64,000 nt of DNA, taken from Voacanga thouarsii (lineage: Eukaryota; Streptophyta; Magnoliopsida; Gentianales; Apocynaceae). The stretch covers positions 682,001 through 746,000 of the forward strand of contig JANUWF010000008.1 in assembly GCA_026120185.1 (NCBI GenBank), written 5' to 3'. Below the pieces are notes generated by a model, which ran no database searches, was not told where the DNA came from, and saw only the letters and a program-made list of their open reading frames with translations. Position 1 is the first letter of the stretch; every line of letters begins with the position of its first letter. The position numbers and the translations under genes are program-made. This document shows positions 45,968-56,961 of the stretch, piece by piece.

Positions 45968-47599
45968 TATGCTTTTCATCTAGGAGTCATGTACTAGGGT
46001 TAAAAATTAGAAAAAGGTGGTTTCTTTACTATTAAAAATGAATATTTTGTAATTTCATGTGATCCCTCATATATTGGTTTCTAGAGCTTATTTACATCCC
46101 GAGGTTAGAGGCATAGGATCATATATTCTAATGGTTTTCCTATTGTTTTTCTGGTTTTTAGTAGATGCGATGTACGCCTCATGGTTAGAGGCATAGGTAC
46201 TTGTAATGGCAAGTTTGTATGCCTATTTTTGCTTTTCTTTTAACCTGTAAATTTTGGAGATTGAAGAGCGTAAATGTTGGAAGAGTTGAGGGGCGAAAAA
46301 ATGGCTAAAAAGTAAGATTTTTCAGAAATCGGCGAACTCTAGAATAGACCCTGCACCAAGTGGCCCGATCAAACTAGGCGCCAGGTCCACACTGCCTAGT
46401 TGAAGGTGTTGGAGAAACAGTGTAGACCCGGTGCCAGGTGGGCCTAATTGACCAGGCACTAGGTCCATTCTGTCCAGAGGCAGATGCGCACAATTTTGTC
46501 GAAGAAAAAAGAGAGCACTACTAAAGTTCTGTACCTCAATTTTTTGTTGATGTAATCATGTTTTGAATCCATTGTATTAGGTTAATTTTCTGCAATTGTT
46601 TTATTTATCTATGGATGAATAATTTGCATGAAAATGAGTAGTAAAGGATGAAACCACCTTAGGATTAAACAAGATCATTAATTTTTAAATTCATGATGTT
46701 TAGTCCATTATTTGGGCACTTAGGAATAAACGAATAGTTTGAGCATGAAAAAGTTTACTTTTGTTATCATGCTTATTTCATTTTTGTGATCAAATGTGCA
46801 AGTTCTTGTAAGACCAAAGTCTCACTAGAAAGAACGATTTTTGATAAAACGTTTTAATCTAAAAACTTTAAAAATAAAGGAGTTCATGGTTTATTCTCTT
46901 AGATGGTTCAATCCTTGATATAGAGAATAATGTTGAACAGAAGGTTATTTAATAAACTTTTACTTGGTCATTAACTTAGAATAGTAAAATAAATTCATAG
47001 TTTACTCTCTCAAAGGATTTAATCATTGACATAGAGAATAATATTGAATTTTAGTTTTTTACTAAAGTTAATGAATGTAGAAAACGTTTTCGGGCCTAGA
47101 AATCTATTTTCAATAAAAGATTAAGTAGGAGAGGGGTTCCAACGACCCCATGGCTTCCATCACAACTCTCATTAGAAATAGTGGATTGCCTTATATCATT
47201 CTGAGCATGACCCCCTATAAGATGAATTTCTACAAGTATCTAGAATTAATGGAAGAGTAAAATCAAAAGACTAGGGTATTTGCTAGGATCGACCAACCTA
47301 CGTTGGAGATTTTTAGCACTAGATCACCTGTAAGTAGTATGAATCAGTAGCCATCCTATCGGTGGGACTTTTTCTAGACCATTACCTATTTAGGTAGTTT
47401 TGATTCGTGATGATTATACACTTAACTTAGAATGCTATTAATCTTTCTACGAAGCTCTGTTAGTTTTTCTAAGAGATAAAATATTTATATTATTGATAAT
47501 GGTATTAAGAGTTATCTATTAGCAAAGAAATAATATAAAGAATGTACATTTTTATTTCTTACAAAGTAAATGTATATTTTTTTCACAATATTTCAGGGT
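45968..47599 (+). other. copia-1 leader (non-coding)
   Basis: A long leader before gag. It contains two copies of a 79-bp unit (about 46345-46500) and a pair of roughly 105-bp repeats around 'ttgatatagagaataatgttgaa' (46915 and 47030). The rest of the leader shows no coding I can support, apart from a possible broken short N-terminal piece near 47150-47260. Confidence 0.7.
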
Positions 47600-48366
47600 T
47601 TCAATCCATTGTCAATCACTGTCTAGGAGAATAAGTTGATAGGCCCAAATTATGTGGATTTGAAGAGGAACCTGAACATAGTACGTATTGCCGAGGAGTA
47701 CAAGTATGTTCTTACGGATCTATGTCCTGAGATTGGGAAAGAATCCACTAATTAAGAGCGAGAAGCCAAGAAAGCATGGAAGAAAGCCGATAAGATGGCT
47801 AAGTGCTATATGTTGGTTTCTATGTCTAGTGTGCTCCAATCTAAGCATTAGCACATAATCACTGCGTACGACATGGACATGTCATTGGGTACCATGTTTG
47901 CTAACAAGAGCTGGCCTCCAAGGCATGAAGCTCTTAGGGCAATCATGAACACTAGGATGGCTGAGAGGGCATCGGTTCGAGAGCATCTGCTCAAGATAAT
48001 TGCCTACTTCGAGGAGGTCGAGGTCCTAGGCACAATAATAGATCCTGAGAGCCAAATTGACATGGCTTTTAAAATTTTTCCTGATTCATATTTTCAGTTC
48101 AAGTTGAACTATAACATGAACAAATTGAATATGAATCTCACGAAACTTATGAAAGAGCTCTAGGTGGCAGAAAAGATCATGAAGCCCGTGTCAAAGTTTT
48201 TGATCTCTCTGCTTCTTCTTCTGGAATTAAGGCAAAGCCTAAGAAATTCAAGAAGAGGAAGGTCTAGAATAACACTGGGGCCCAGCCCAATAGGAAGCCC
48301 AAAGATAAATGCTTCAAGTGTGGCAAGAAGGGGCATTAGAAGAAAGATTGTCCGGACTTCTTAGAC
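47600..48366 (+). pseudogene. copia gag with zinc knuckle, copia-1
   Basis: NYVDLKRNLNIV near 47654 starts the copia gag domain. EEYKYVLTDLCP, KAWKKADKMAKCYMLVSM, then ITAYDMDMSLGTMF, EALRAIMNTRMAERASVREH and EEVEVLGTIIDPESQIDMAF follow. After a stop (48161-48163) and a frame change, a basic stretch leads to a CFKCGKKGH...KKDC zinc knuckle at 48310-48351 in which one residue is a stop. It would assemble the virus-like particle and bind RNA. Broken by at least three stops. The same gag is seen in copia-2 near the right edge. Confidence 0.88.
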
Positions 48367-48399
48367 AAGTCTACTTCATATATTGCTCTATACCTATAG

Positions 48400-48700
48400 T
48401 CTATTTTGATGGTTGGATCAATATCTTCTTGGATAGTTAATTCTGTAGCCACTGACCATGTCTGTAACTCTTTGCAGGGGTTTAGAAGGACATGGAGACT
48501 CAGCAAGAGTGAGCATAGACTTCAAGTAGGCAATAGAGCAAGAATATAGGCTGAAGTAGTAAGAGATCTTGAGCTTATTTTTTATGGTAATAGGAAGTTA
48601 ATTTTAAAAGATATTTTATATATTTCTTGTTTTAAACAGAATTTGATTTCAGTTTCCAAATTGATGAATCATGAAAATTAATAAATCATGAATATTCTGT
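48400..48700 (+). pseudogene. copia protease, copia-1 (active site lost)
   Basis: SWIVNSVATDHVCNSLQGF near 48427. The family pattern is WIVDSGAT.H, so the catalytic Asp has become Asn (AAT, 48439-48441) and the Gly two residues on has become Val. The downstream VGNRARI, then IYGNRKLILKDILYI and NLISVSKL type stretches fit the copia protease/pre-integrase region. Stops interrupt it. Cleavage of the polyprotein would not be possible. Confidence 0.8.
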
Positions 48701-48849
48701 TTCTTTCCATTCTGGTGTTTCCATCAGTAGAGATGGTAATTTAATTTGTACAGAAAACATGTATGAAAATCTTTTTTATATACATCATATTAGAAATCAA
48801 GTAAATAATATTCAAACTAAACTTGATAATAAAAAGAGAAAGACCATAT

Positions 48850-49830
48850 CAAATAACTCGTATTTGTAGCTAAGATTGGGACATATAAATCCCAATCGGA
48901 TTCAGAGACAAATACACGATGGGCCTTTAGGTTCATTGAGATTGAAAGAATGGCCTCCATGTAAATCTAGCCTTAAAGGTATAATAACCAAAAGGTCCTT
49001 TTCCAAAAAAGCGAATAGAGCCATGAAAATACTAACACTAGTTCATACGGACATTTGTGGTCCGGTGACTACACCAGCTAGGGGAGGCTACGAGTACTTT
49101 ATCACTTTCACAGATGATCATACTCGTTTAGGTTATATTTATCTGACAGGTGCAAGTCTAACTCTTTTGATAAATTTAAGGAGTTTAAGGCTGAAGTGGA
49201 GCGTTAAACAGGTAAATAAACTTTGAGATCAGATCGTGGTAGAGAGTACCTCCTCAGTGAGTTTAAAGATTAATTGATATATTACAGCATAGTATCCCAT
49301 TTAACTGCGCCTGAGACTCCCCAGCAGAATGGAGTAGCTGAGAGAAGAAATAGAACTTTGATGGAAATGGTCAGATGCATGATGAGTCATGCGTCTCTTC
49401 CTTTTTTTTTTTTTTTGGAGGTATGCCTTAGAAATAGTGGTATATATTTTGAACTTGGTGCCTTCTAAATCAGTACTTAGGACACCCTATAAAATGTGGG
49501 TTGGAGGAAAGCTCAGTCAAAACTATCGCAAGATATGGGGTTGTCCAGTTTATGTGCTGACAAAAAGAAGTAAGCTAGAACCAAGTTTAGAGTTATGCTA
49601 CTTCGTTGGGTATCCAAAAGGAACGAGAGGTGGATATTTTTATCATCCTCAAGAGCATGAGGTACTTGTTAGCACTAATGCTAGATACTTAGAGATTGAA
49701 CAAGTTACATCCCCCATAGGTTCAAGTAGAATAAAGTTAGAAGAGAAGTTGGTCCCTGATTCAACTTCAGGTACTTATAACACCCCGATCAAGGAACCAA
49801 GTGAAACACTACCGGATGTTCCTATATAAA
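48850..49830 (+). pseudogene. copia integrase, copia-1
   Basis: LGHINPNRIQRQIHDG and CKSSLKGIITKRSF form the pre-integrase zinc region. The core follows with LVHTDICGPVTTPARGGYEY (first Asp), FTDDHTR, LRSDRGREY near 49223 (second Asp) and PQQNGVAERRNRTLMEM near 49320 (Glu). The catalytic triad is present, but frame changes and a stop lie between its members. A run of 15 T at 49402-49416 shifts the frame in the LPLSFWGYALE region. The integrase end (YKMWVGGKLS, GYPKGTRGGYFYHPQEHEVL, STNARYLE) reads well in the open stretch to 49829. Confidence 0.88.
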
Positions 49831-49979
49831 CTAATCCTTGTCATAGTTGGAGGATCACAAAGTTCCATAAAGGTGGTCTAGAGAGATCTATGATCTAGTC
49901 CCTGATCATCAGGAGTAAGATCCTACTAGATAGGAGGAGGCCAGTGTTTGATACTGAGGCAAACAAATAGCAGCTAGCC

Positions 49980-50990
49980 ATAAATGCCGAGATTGCGTCC
50001 ATGTACCTCAATCAAGTCTGGGATCTTGTTACTGCACTTGATAGGATAAAACCCATTGAGTTTATGTGGGTATACAAGAGGAAGAAAGGTGCAGATGGAA
50101 AGATTGAAACCTATAAAACAAGATTGGTTGCTAAATGTTATACTTAGAAAGAAAGGATCAATTATGAGGAAACCTTTTCACCAGTAGCCATGCTTAAGTC
50201 TATTCAAATTCTCTTAGCCATTGCATGTCATTTTAACTATGAGATATGGTAAATGGATGTCAAGACGGCCTTTTTAAATGGTTGTCTTAGCGAAGATATC
50301 TATATGTCCCAGCTAGAAGGTTTGTTGCTAGAGGTTAAGAACAAATGGACTTAAGCTTAAGAAGTCCATCTATGGACTTAAGCAAGCATCACGAGTATGG
50401 AACATATATTTTGATGAATCTGTGAAAGCTTATAGTTTTATTCAAAACATGGATGAACTATGTATGTATAGGAAATCAGACAGTGGTAAAGTGATTTTCT
50501 TGGTACTTTATGTAGAAGACATTCTACTCATTGGAAATGATGTAGGGATATTGTCATCCGTTAATGTTTGGCTATCTAGTCAATTTAGCATGAAAGACAT
50601 AGGAGAAGCTAGCTACATTCTTGATATTAAGCTTCTTAGAGATAAGAAGCCGAGAATATTAGGATTATCCCAGTCTGCTTATATTTACAAGATATTGGTC
50701 AAGTACAGCATGGATCAATGTAAAGGGGCAATTATACTCTTTGGATATGGATTAGCCTTATCTTCCAAGCAGTGTCCTCTGACATAGGAAGATAAGCAAA
50801 AAATGATCAGGATCCCTTATGCTTCGACTGTAGGAAGTCTTATGTATGCTATACTTTGTACTAGGCTAGGCATCTGTTTTGCAGTATGCATGGTTAGTAG
50901 ATATCAGTCAAACCTAGAGGAAGCTCACTGGCAAGCTATAAAGCATATACTCAAAAATGAGAGATTATATGCTTGTGTATCGTGATGATA
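49980..50990 (+). pseudogene. copia reverse transcriptase, copia-1 (YVDD changed to YVED)
   Basis: WVYKRKKGADGKIETYKTRL, EETFSPVAMLKSIQILLAIA, MDVKTAFLNGCLSEDIYMSQ, then LYVEDILLIGND. In the last motif the first catalytic Asp of YVDD is Glu (GAA, 50515-50517). FSMKDIGEASYILDIKLLRD and IPYASTVGSLMYAILCTR follow. Domain order is normal for copia. Several stops, mainly 50100-50400, and a stop at 50785. The AYARLVAR part is corrupted. Confidence 0.9.
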
Positions 50991-51469
50991 ATTTAGTTCT
51001 TATTGGTTACACAGACTCAGACTTCTAGATAGATAAAGATGAAAAAAAATTCACTAGTGGATATGTCTTCATTTTGTCTAGAGGAGCTATTTCACGAAAA
51101 AGTATCAAGCAATCCTGTATTGCTGATTCTACCATGGAAATTGAGTACGTTGCTACTTCAGAAGCTTCTAAAGAAGATGTATGGCTCCTGAGTTCCTCAC
51201 AGAACTTAGAGTAGTACCGCACATAGACATGCCTATCATGATTTATTGTGACAACACTGAAGTGGTGTAATAGTGCAAGGAATCTCGAAACCATAGGAAG
51301 GGCAAGCATATAAAGAGGAATAATCCAAAAACGAGAGATTCTGGTTGATAAGATTTTCTCTATCAACAATCTGGCGGATCCTTTTACCAAACCTTTGACA
51401 GAAAAGGTTTTTCACAAACACTTAGATGTCATAAAGGTAGGCACTTGTGGACTTTCTTAGTCTTTGTAG
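50991..51469 (+). pseudogene. copia RNase H, copia-1
   Basis: GYTDSDF near 51010 (first Asp), FTSGYVFILSRGAISRKSIK near 51050, then DSTMEIEYVATSEASKED near 51125, DMPIMIYCDNTE near 51230 and a final part with NNLADPFTKPLTEK near 51368. All are typical of the copia RNase H and polyprotein end. Several stops and frame changes. Confidence 0.85.
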
Positions 51470-51483
51470 TGCAAGTGGGAAAT
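51470..51483 (+). promoter_or_regulatory. polypurine tract of copia-1
   Basis: AAGTGGGAAATT directly before the 3' LTR. Confidence 0.75.
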
Positions 51484-53141
51484 TATTGGAAAGTATGCCC
51501 TCAAATAGTATGTATTTTATGTAAACATATTACAATAAAATGTTTATTCATTCAATTTAGTTTGTTTCTTATATTATTACACATTTAAGGTCTAGGTATG
51601 ACAAGTAATAGTCTATGTGTTAGGTGGTTCTTCACAGTAAGGTACATACCATGGATACTTGTCATACAAGTAAAATTGAGTTCTTAGTCGTTTGATGGAA
51701 TTGGGCATTTCATCAAGGTAAGACTATTATGTCATGATTTCCAATAAGGAATAGTTTACCATAATTTAGTGAATAATTCACTCACATCATTGGCATAAGC
51801 GTATTTCGAATACGTAGAACTAGACCTATAGTAGTGGTCTTTTTTAAAGTACTATAATTGTAGAGACCAAACTATTACTGCTACAGCGTGCATGGATACC
51901 TTCATTCTTGAGTATGAGTTAGTGGTCTAGCGAAGCTAGGGTTTTGTACTTTGAAGTATGTTGGGTGAGATTTTTTTTTTTTTTTTAGATCAATAACCTT
52001 ATACGTTGAGTATACTACTCTAGTTAGTTAAGACAGATTCATGCAACAGAGTTTCTATGCTTCACTTTGTGAAGTTAAATCATCCCCTTATAATTGTCCA
52101 GGATAATCTAATAATCTAGGGCCATGGGAACGTGACTCTAGAATGTGTGTTTTTGGGTAGCTTCCAATGAAAAACAAGTACATTTAAGTGAGTCATGGAT
52201 TATCGGACTAGAGATCTAAGAATGGTAGATGTTTTTGAGATGAGTGTTAGTATATTTATCCTATCTCATTGATGGGTGTTACATAGAGGGGTATTTCTTT
52301 CATTTCACTTGTAGGTCAGAGACTTTGCATTAGTAATATTATTCTTGGGGTCAATATTTTCATATGGTGATAAATGAAAATATTTAAAATGGTAAAATGT
52401 AGTTATTTAATAGTAAGGGCATTTTTGTTATTTTAGTAGCTATGAATAATATGTCACTTGGTCCCCGAAGTAGCTTAAGTTACCTTGGTTTTGTTTAGAT
52501 ACAATCTGGGCTTAATGGATAATTATATGGAAGAGAACAAACTTTATTCTAAGAGTCCAATTAGAATTAATTAATCAGTCTTTGGTATTTAATAAAGGCA
52601 AAAAAAATAATTAATTAATTAAGAGGATTAGGTCAATCTTGGATTGGTTTTGGGGCATAGCACCAAGCCCTTTAGAGCTTAATGTTTTCAGCCATTAGGG
52701 CTTAATCAAGCCCTAAGGCTAGTCAAAAATAGGTGTGCAAAAGTGGGAGAAAAATAACATTGATTTTTCTTACTTTCTCAAGTGTGTCGTCTCTCCCTTT
52801 CTTTCTTTTTTCTCTTCCTCATCTCTAGATGGTGAGTATCATGATTATCCAAAGAAGGAGCTTTCACCAAGCTAACCCAAGAATAAGGTAGAGTCATACT
52901 TCAGAACATGAAATGAAGAAGCTTGGATACGCTTGATGCATAGGAGCAGAAGATTGGCAGGAATATTGGTCGAACCGTAGGCTCCTTCTCCACCCCTTGC
53001 ATCACAAGTTCCAGTGCAACCCGACCATTTGTTGGTTAATCCACGGCCAATAAAGAAAAGTAAGTGAGTCCTAGATGTGGCTCGAAAAACTGAAAAATTT
53101 TCCAATGCATTTTCTTTGATATTTTCTGTTTTGATCCTTTA
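51484..53141 (+). repeat. 3' LTR of copia-1
   Basis: Starts TATTGGAAAG (the TG has become TA) and ends TTTTGATCCTTTA (CA has become TA). 1658 bp against about 1777 bp for the 5' copy; the difference is one missing copy of the 'aagagtccaatta' duplication (single at 52550). No gene; the minus-strand ORF at 52872-53105 is not recognisable. Confidence 0.9.
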
Positions 53142-54338
53142 AGGTTCCCACCTTACTTTATCCAAATCCTTATTGTTTAGCCAACAAAATAAGAAGAGAA
53201 TGAAAAGAAAAATAAATAAAGATAAATATAGATATAACTCAAGGATGCTAATTTATGTAACTGGACAATTATTTTGATAACACAATATTGAATCAATTAT
53301 CATTCATCACAATCAATTGTATCTTGGCATTATGAAGCAAGTTAAATAAAATTCAATCGTTTCCCAAGTTTAGAACTTACTTATGTAGATTCCACTTATT
53401 TCCCAATCCATGAAATCACTATCCCTTGATTAATTTAGCAGATTTCCCAATCAAACTAAAGCAACCAAAAGATGCATTAAACTCATACCTTATAAACGTG
53501 AAATTAGCCAATGACCCTATACTCTAAGTGAAATCAACAAATCTTTGATCACTTTAATTCTTTAATCTTAACATTGTTTCCCAAGTCCATTAAGATTTAA
53601 CAAATATGAAATCAATACAATGAACTTCTAACATCATTTCTCAAGTCAATTAAAAGAAAACGCATCTATAACTAATGATAACAAGTAATCAAATACCAAT
53701 TATAACAATAGATTGATCAAGAATCCCAATTAATTTAAAATCATAATCTCTAAAATAATATCCAATTACAATCAAAACATTAAGCACATCATTGTTCTAG
53801 AAAATAAACAAAGTATAAAATATAGAACTCATAGACAAGCCTTTCTTCTTCTTTTGAAAACCCCATTTGAACAACACTCTTTTGAGTGGTGATTTTGTCT
53901 TTGAATAATAAGTAGCTAGCTTGAATCCTTCAAAATCACACATTTGTCTTGTGTTTTTCGTATTTAAATAGTCTTCTAAAAGGCTAAAATTCGTTCTTTA
54001 AGAATCTTGGACCGAGTAGAGATTAGAAAATACCAAAACTCTTGGGAAATTATCAAATTCGTGCATAATTGTAATACTCACCGACATTGGCCAGAGTCGA
54101 GTTGGCACCGGCTCTGTAGGTCACGGCTGGCGCCAGCTTCATGGGTTAAGGCCAATGTCGGCTGTGCTCGGACGGTGATAGTTTTGATGTTTTTCGTCGT
54201 TTTCTGCAATAAAAATCTAAAACATCTTTCCAAGAGTAAAATATCAAATATGAAGGAATATGCTTAGTTATTACAACAAATGTATCACAAAATATCCTCA
54301 AATAACTAGAAAAATATAGATGAATTTGGCCCCTGTCA
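53142..54338 (-). repeat. Athila-like 3' LTR, right part
   Basis: Aligns with 57111-58362 ('cccaccttactttatccaaat', 'aaaagatgcattaaactcata'). It ends at ...CCCCTGTCA (54338), the minus-strand TGACAGGGGC start of the LTR. No gene. Confidence 0.85.
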
Positions 54339-54355
54339 CATACCCCCCACACTTG
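54339..54355 (-). promoter_or_regulatory. polypurine tract of the Athila-like element
   Basis: On the minus strand AAGTGTGGGGGGTATG lies directly before TGACAGGGGC. Confidence 0.8.
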
Positions 54356-55868
54356 AACTTTTGCTTGTCCTCAAGCAAACAAGAGTTAGAAACTAAGCGG
54401 ATGGCTTAAGACAAAACAACTTTTCAACTTATTCTTAGCAAATTCATCCATAATAAAGGAATAATCTTTTTTCTAACTCAAATACAAACTTGTCATTCAT
54501 TCAACCCTTTTAAAACCTTTCAAACTCATGTATTAAATCAAATAATCCCAAGGCCATCAAAGTTAAGTTAAACAAGCTTATATCTAGTACAAGAAAATCA
54601 TTATATTCCTCAAGCAAAAATATAGACAACATAAATCATACAAGTCAAGCCATTTAACTTAATCAAGCATTATAAACTCAAATTTACATAACCTAAGTTA
54701 ATGAAATAAGGATAACACTCCACTCTTTTTTTTTCTATAACTTAGGGAATTGATAGCCTCAAGTGAATGGATTTCTCTTTACGCACTGTATTAGCCCCTT
54801 ATAGTCATTATCTTTTTTCTTTTTCCTCATTCTTTTCAACATTTTCTTTCTTTGCCCTTTCTTACCTTTTTTGCTTTTTGGATAGCCTTAAGAGAGTGCA
54901 CTAAACAATACTTACTACTTCTCTTCATATTAACCCCATTTTCAGCAAAAGGTCTTTTTTTTCCCTTAAAAGATGAAAGCAAAATTTTTAACTCCATGTT
55001 TTTTCCAACTCACATTTTTGTCTTTTCACTCAAATTTTTTTATTTCCTCATATTCCTTATTTACAACTCAAAGTCAAGCAAACTTTAAACCTATAATACA
55101 GGAATTAGTCAACAACTCTTCCCATATTTCATCATATCATTCACATTCCAACTTAAAGAATAAAACAAAACTCGAATACCAAATATAATCAAGGTTAACT
55201 TAAATTTTCAAGACTTAGTAAAATTTAACTTAATATACAAATTTATCTTTTTAAATAAAAATCCAACCATAATAAATGACAAATCTATATCCAAAGTTAA
55301 AAAGAAAATCAAAACTTCATTATAGACAAATAAACTCAATTTAGCTCCACAATTTTCAAAATTTCAAAATTTTCTAAATTTTCAATAGCCTCGATACCAA
55401 GAAAATACCAAGATAATTGATAAAAATTTGGACAAAGAATATCACCAAACCACTCCCCCACACTTAAACTGGACAATGTTCTCATTGGCAAAAAATTAAC
55501 ACATTAAAGCATTTCCAAAAGGGACCAAAAAAAATAATAAGGGAGGTAGAAGGTTAAGCAATACTCCCCAAGTGCAATAATGCTCCAATAAATATTAAAA
55601 CTTAGAGAAGAATAGAAGATCTTGTTCAAGAAGACTTTATTCAAACCTACAAAATAAAACCCAAATAAAAGCACAAGGAAAATAAAAACACAACTAAATA
55701 AAATAAAACAAATTAAAGAAAAATACTAATAAAAATCCTAACAAAGAAAACAAAGACACGACTCATTCTCACACACTTACGATGGAAAATATTTTCCTTA
55801 TTTGGGGGAAATAACACCTAACAATTCCAAACACAAAACAAAGAGACAAACTCTTTCTACTCATCATG
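54356..55868 (-). other. Athila-like internal region without coding
   Basis: About 1.5 kb of AT-rich sequence. No RT, integrase, protease or gag-like motif seen on either strand. The plus-strand ORFs at 54852-55088 and 54973-55188 are AT-rich Phe/Ser/Leu strings without family resemblance. Confidence 0.6.
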
Positions 55869-56730
55869 CTACCTCATCAATCCTTTGTCAAAGAAGTTTA
55901 AGCTCAAAGTAGAAAATAAGTAAGATGAGTGTAGAAAGAAGGGATGTTTTTGAAAAAGGTCATGTTCATGAAAACAAATTTTCTTAGAAAAACAAAACAC
56001 ACGATCCTCATTCTCGAACATTCCTTTAGGTACACAAATATAATTTTCGACATATGAGTGCACATGGTATCTAAACAATGCATCAAACTTTAAACCACCA
56101 TATTTCCCTTCAAAGGATATGTCACAATGAAAATTTCCCTTGAAACTTAGCAATTGAATTCTCAAAGATGGGATCAAGAAATCCTTACTTTTCAATCCAT
56201 TGTCTACAAAAACTAAGTTACCTCCCTTTGGATGGGGTGAAGGGTAGAATTTGTTAGCATACTCCAAGGGCTTCTTATGATGTATTGGTGAAAGATCCAA
56301 CTCCTTGAGGCATGTTAAGCTTAACATATCATCATTTGGACCATTGTTCTCCAAGAATTGAGAGAAACATAAGAAATCATGCGACAAGGAAAGATTAGAA
56401 TTATTATCACATAGAGTAGAATCGAATACCTCTTTTGCCACATTGGGCAAGTGTTCCTCATATCCTCTCTCTTCTTCTTGGGGGTCCTCTTGTGCAAGTG
56501 TATAGGCCTTTATGGCATCTTTAACCAATTTTGCTAGTTGTGTTCTTGCAGAGCTCATTCATTGGGATGCTTTTTCGTACCCCCTAATGGATGTGTTTGT
56601 GTTGGCAACAAAAGGATTAGATTGAAGCCCCAAGTGACGTCTCACTAAAAGTATCAATGGGAGCTTGCAACCTTGCTAACATATCATCATTATAGCTCAT
56701 TTGATATTGTGCCCATGAATAATTGTCCAT
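55869..56730 (-). pseudogene. unrecognised ORF of the Athila-like element, in the gag position
   Basis: An uninterrupted 229-codon stretch (56558-55869) is preceded by an in-frame stop. Before that, a clear upstream start at 56730 (MDNYSWAQYQMSYNDDMLA) leads into it after one frame change near 56620. The likely original was about 285 codons. The N-terminal part is helical and charged (KLVKDAIKAYTLAQEDPQEE), followed by DDMLSLTCLKELDLSPIHHK, a His/Pro-rich middle and a Cys/Phe-rich end (ENYICVPKGMFENEDRVFCF). No zinc knuckle and no catalytic motif of any retroelement enzyme. It starts about 210 bp after the primer site, where gag would begin. I do not recognise it. It could be a diverged gag remnant or an extra protein carried by the element. 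Confidence 0.55.
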
Positions 56731-56940
56731 GATGATGTTTTAAATCTGGCACTCAAAGAAAAACAAAAATCAAATCGAAAATAAAAATAAAAATAAACAA
56801 AAATAACAGAAAAATAAAGAAAAGAAAAATAAACAAATTAGAAATATTCACAAACTAACTAAACACAAAAGTTAGTGATATATGCAAATACAACAAAGGT
56901 TAAATTAATAAGACTCGAGTGTTTCCAATAGTGCCCATCT

Positions 56941-56955
56941 CTAGCAACAGTGCCA
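56941..56955 (-). promoter_or_regulatory. primer binding site of the Athila-like element
   Basis: Minus strand TGGCACTGTTGCTAG, a few bases after the LTR end. It differs by transitions from the Athila-type site TGGCGCCGTTGCCGG, complementary to tRNA-Asp. Confidence 0.75.
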
Positions 56956-56961
56956 AAAACA

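Larger units (their letters stand above)
36442..53141 (+). mobile_element. copia-1: complete-structure, decayed Ty1/copia retrotransposon
   Basis: Plus-sense. 5' LTR 36442-36750 plus 44486-45953, primer site 45956-45967, leader, gag, protease, integrase, RT, RNase H, polypurine tract about 51470-51483 and 3' LTR 51484-53141. The integrase-before-RT order defines copia. The flanking 5-mers aagct (36437-36441) and aggtt (53142-53146) differ by two transitions. The intact version of the target at 57101-57120 reads 'ttaggctccc', consistent with AGGCT as the original. Multiple stops and frameshifts. Nested inside it are A2 and E. Confidence 0.92.

Noticed and set aside
54852..55188. Plus-strand ORFs in the Athila-like internal region
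   Set aside because: AT-rich Phe/Leu/Ser strings, antisense to the element, no motif.
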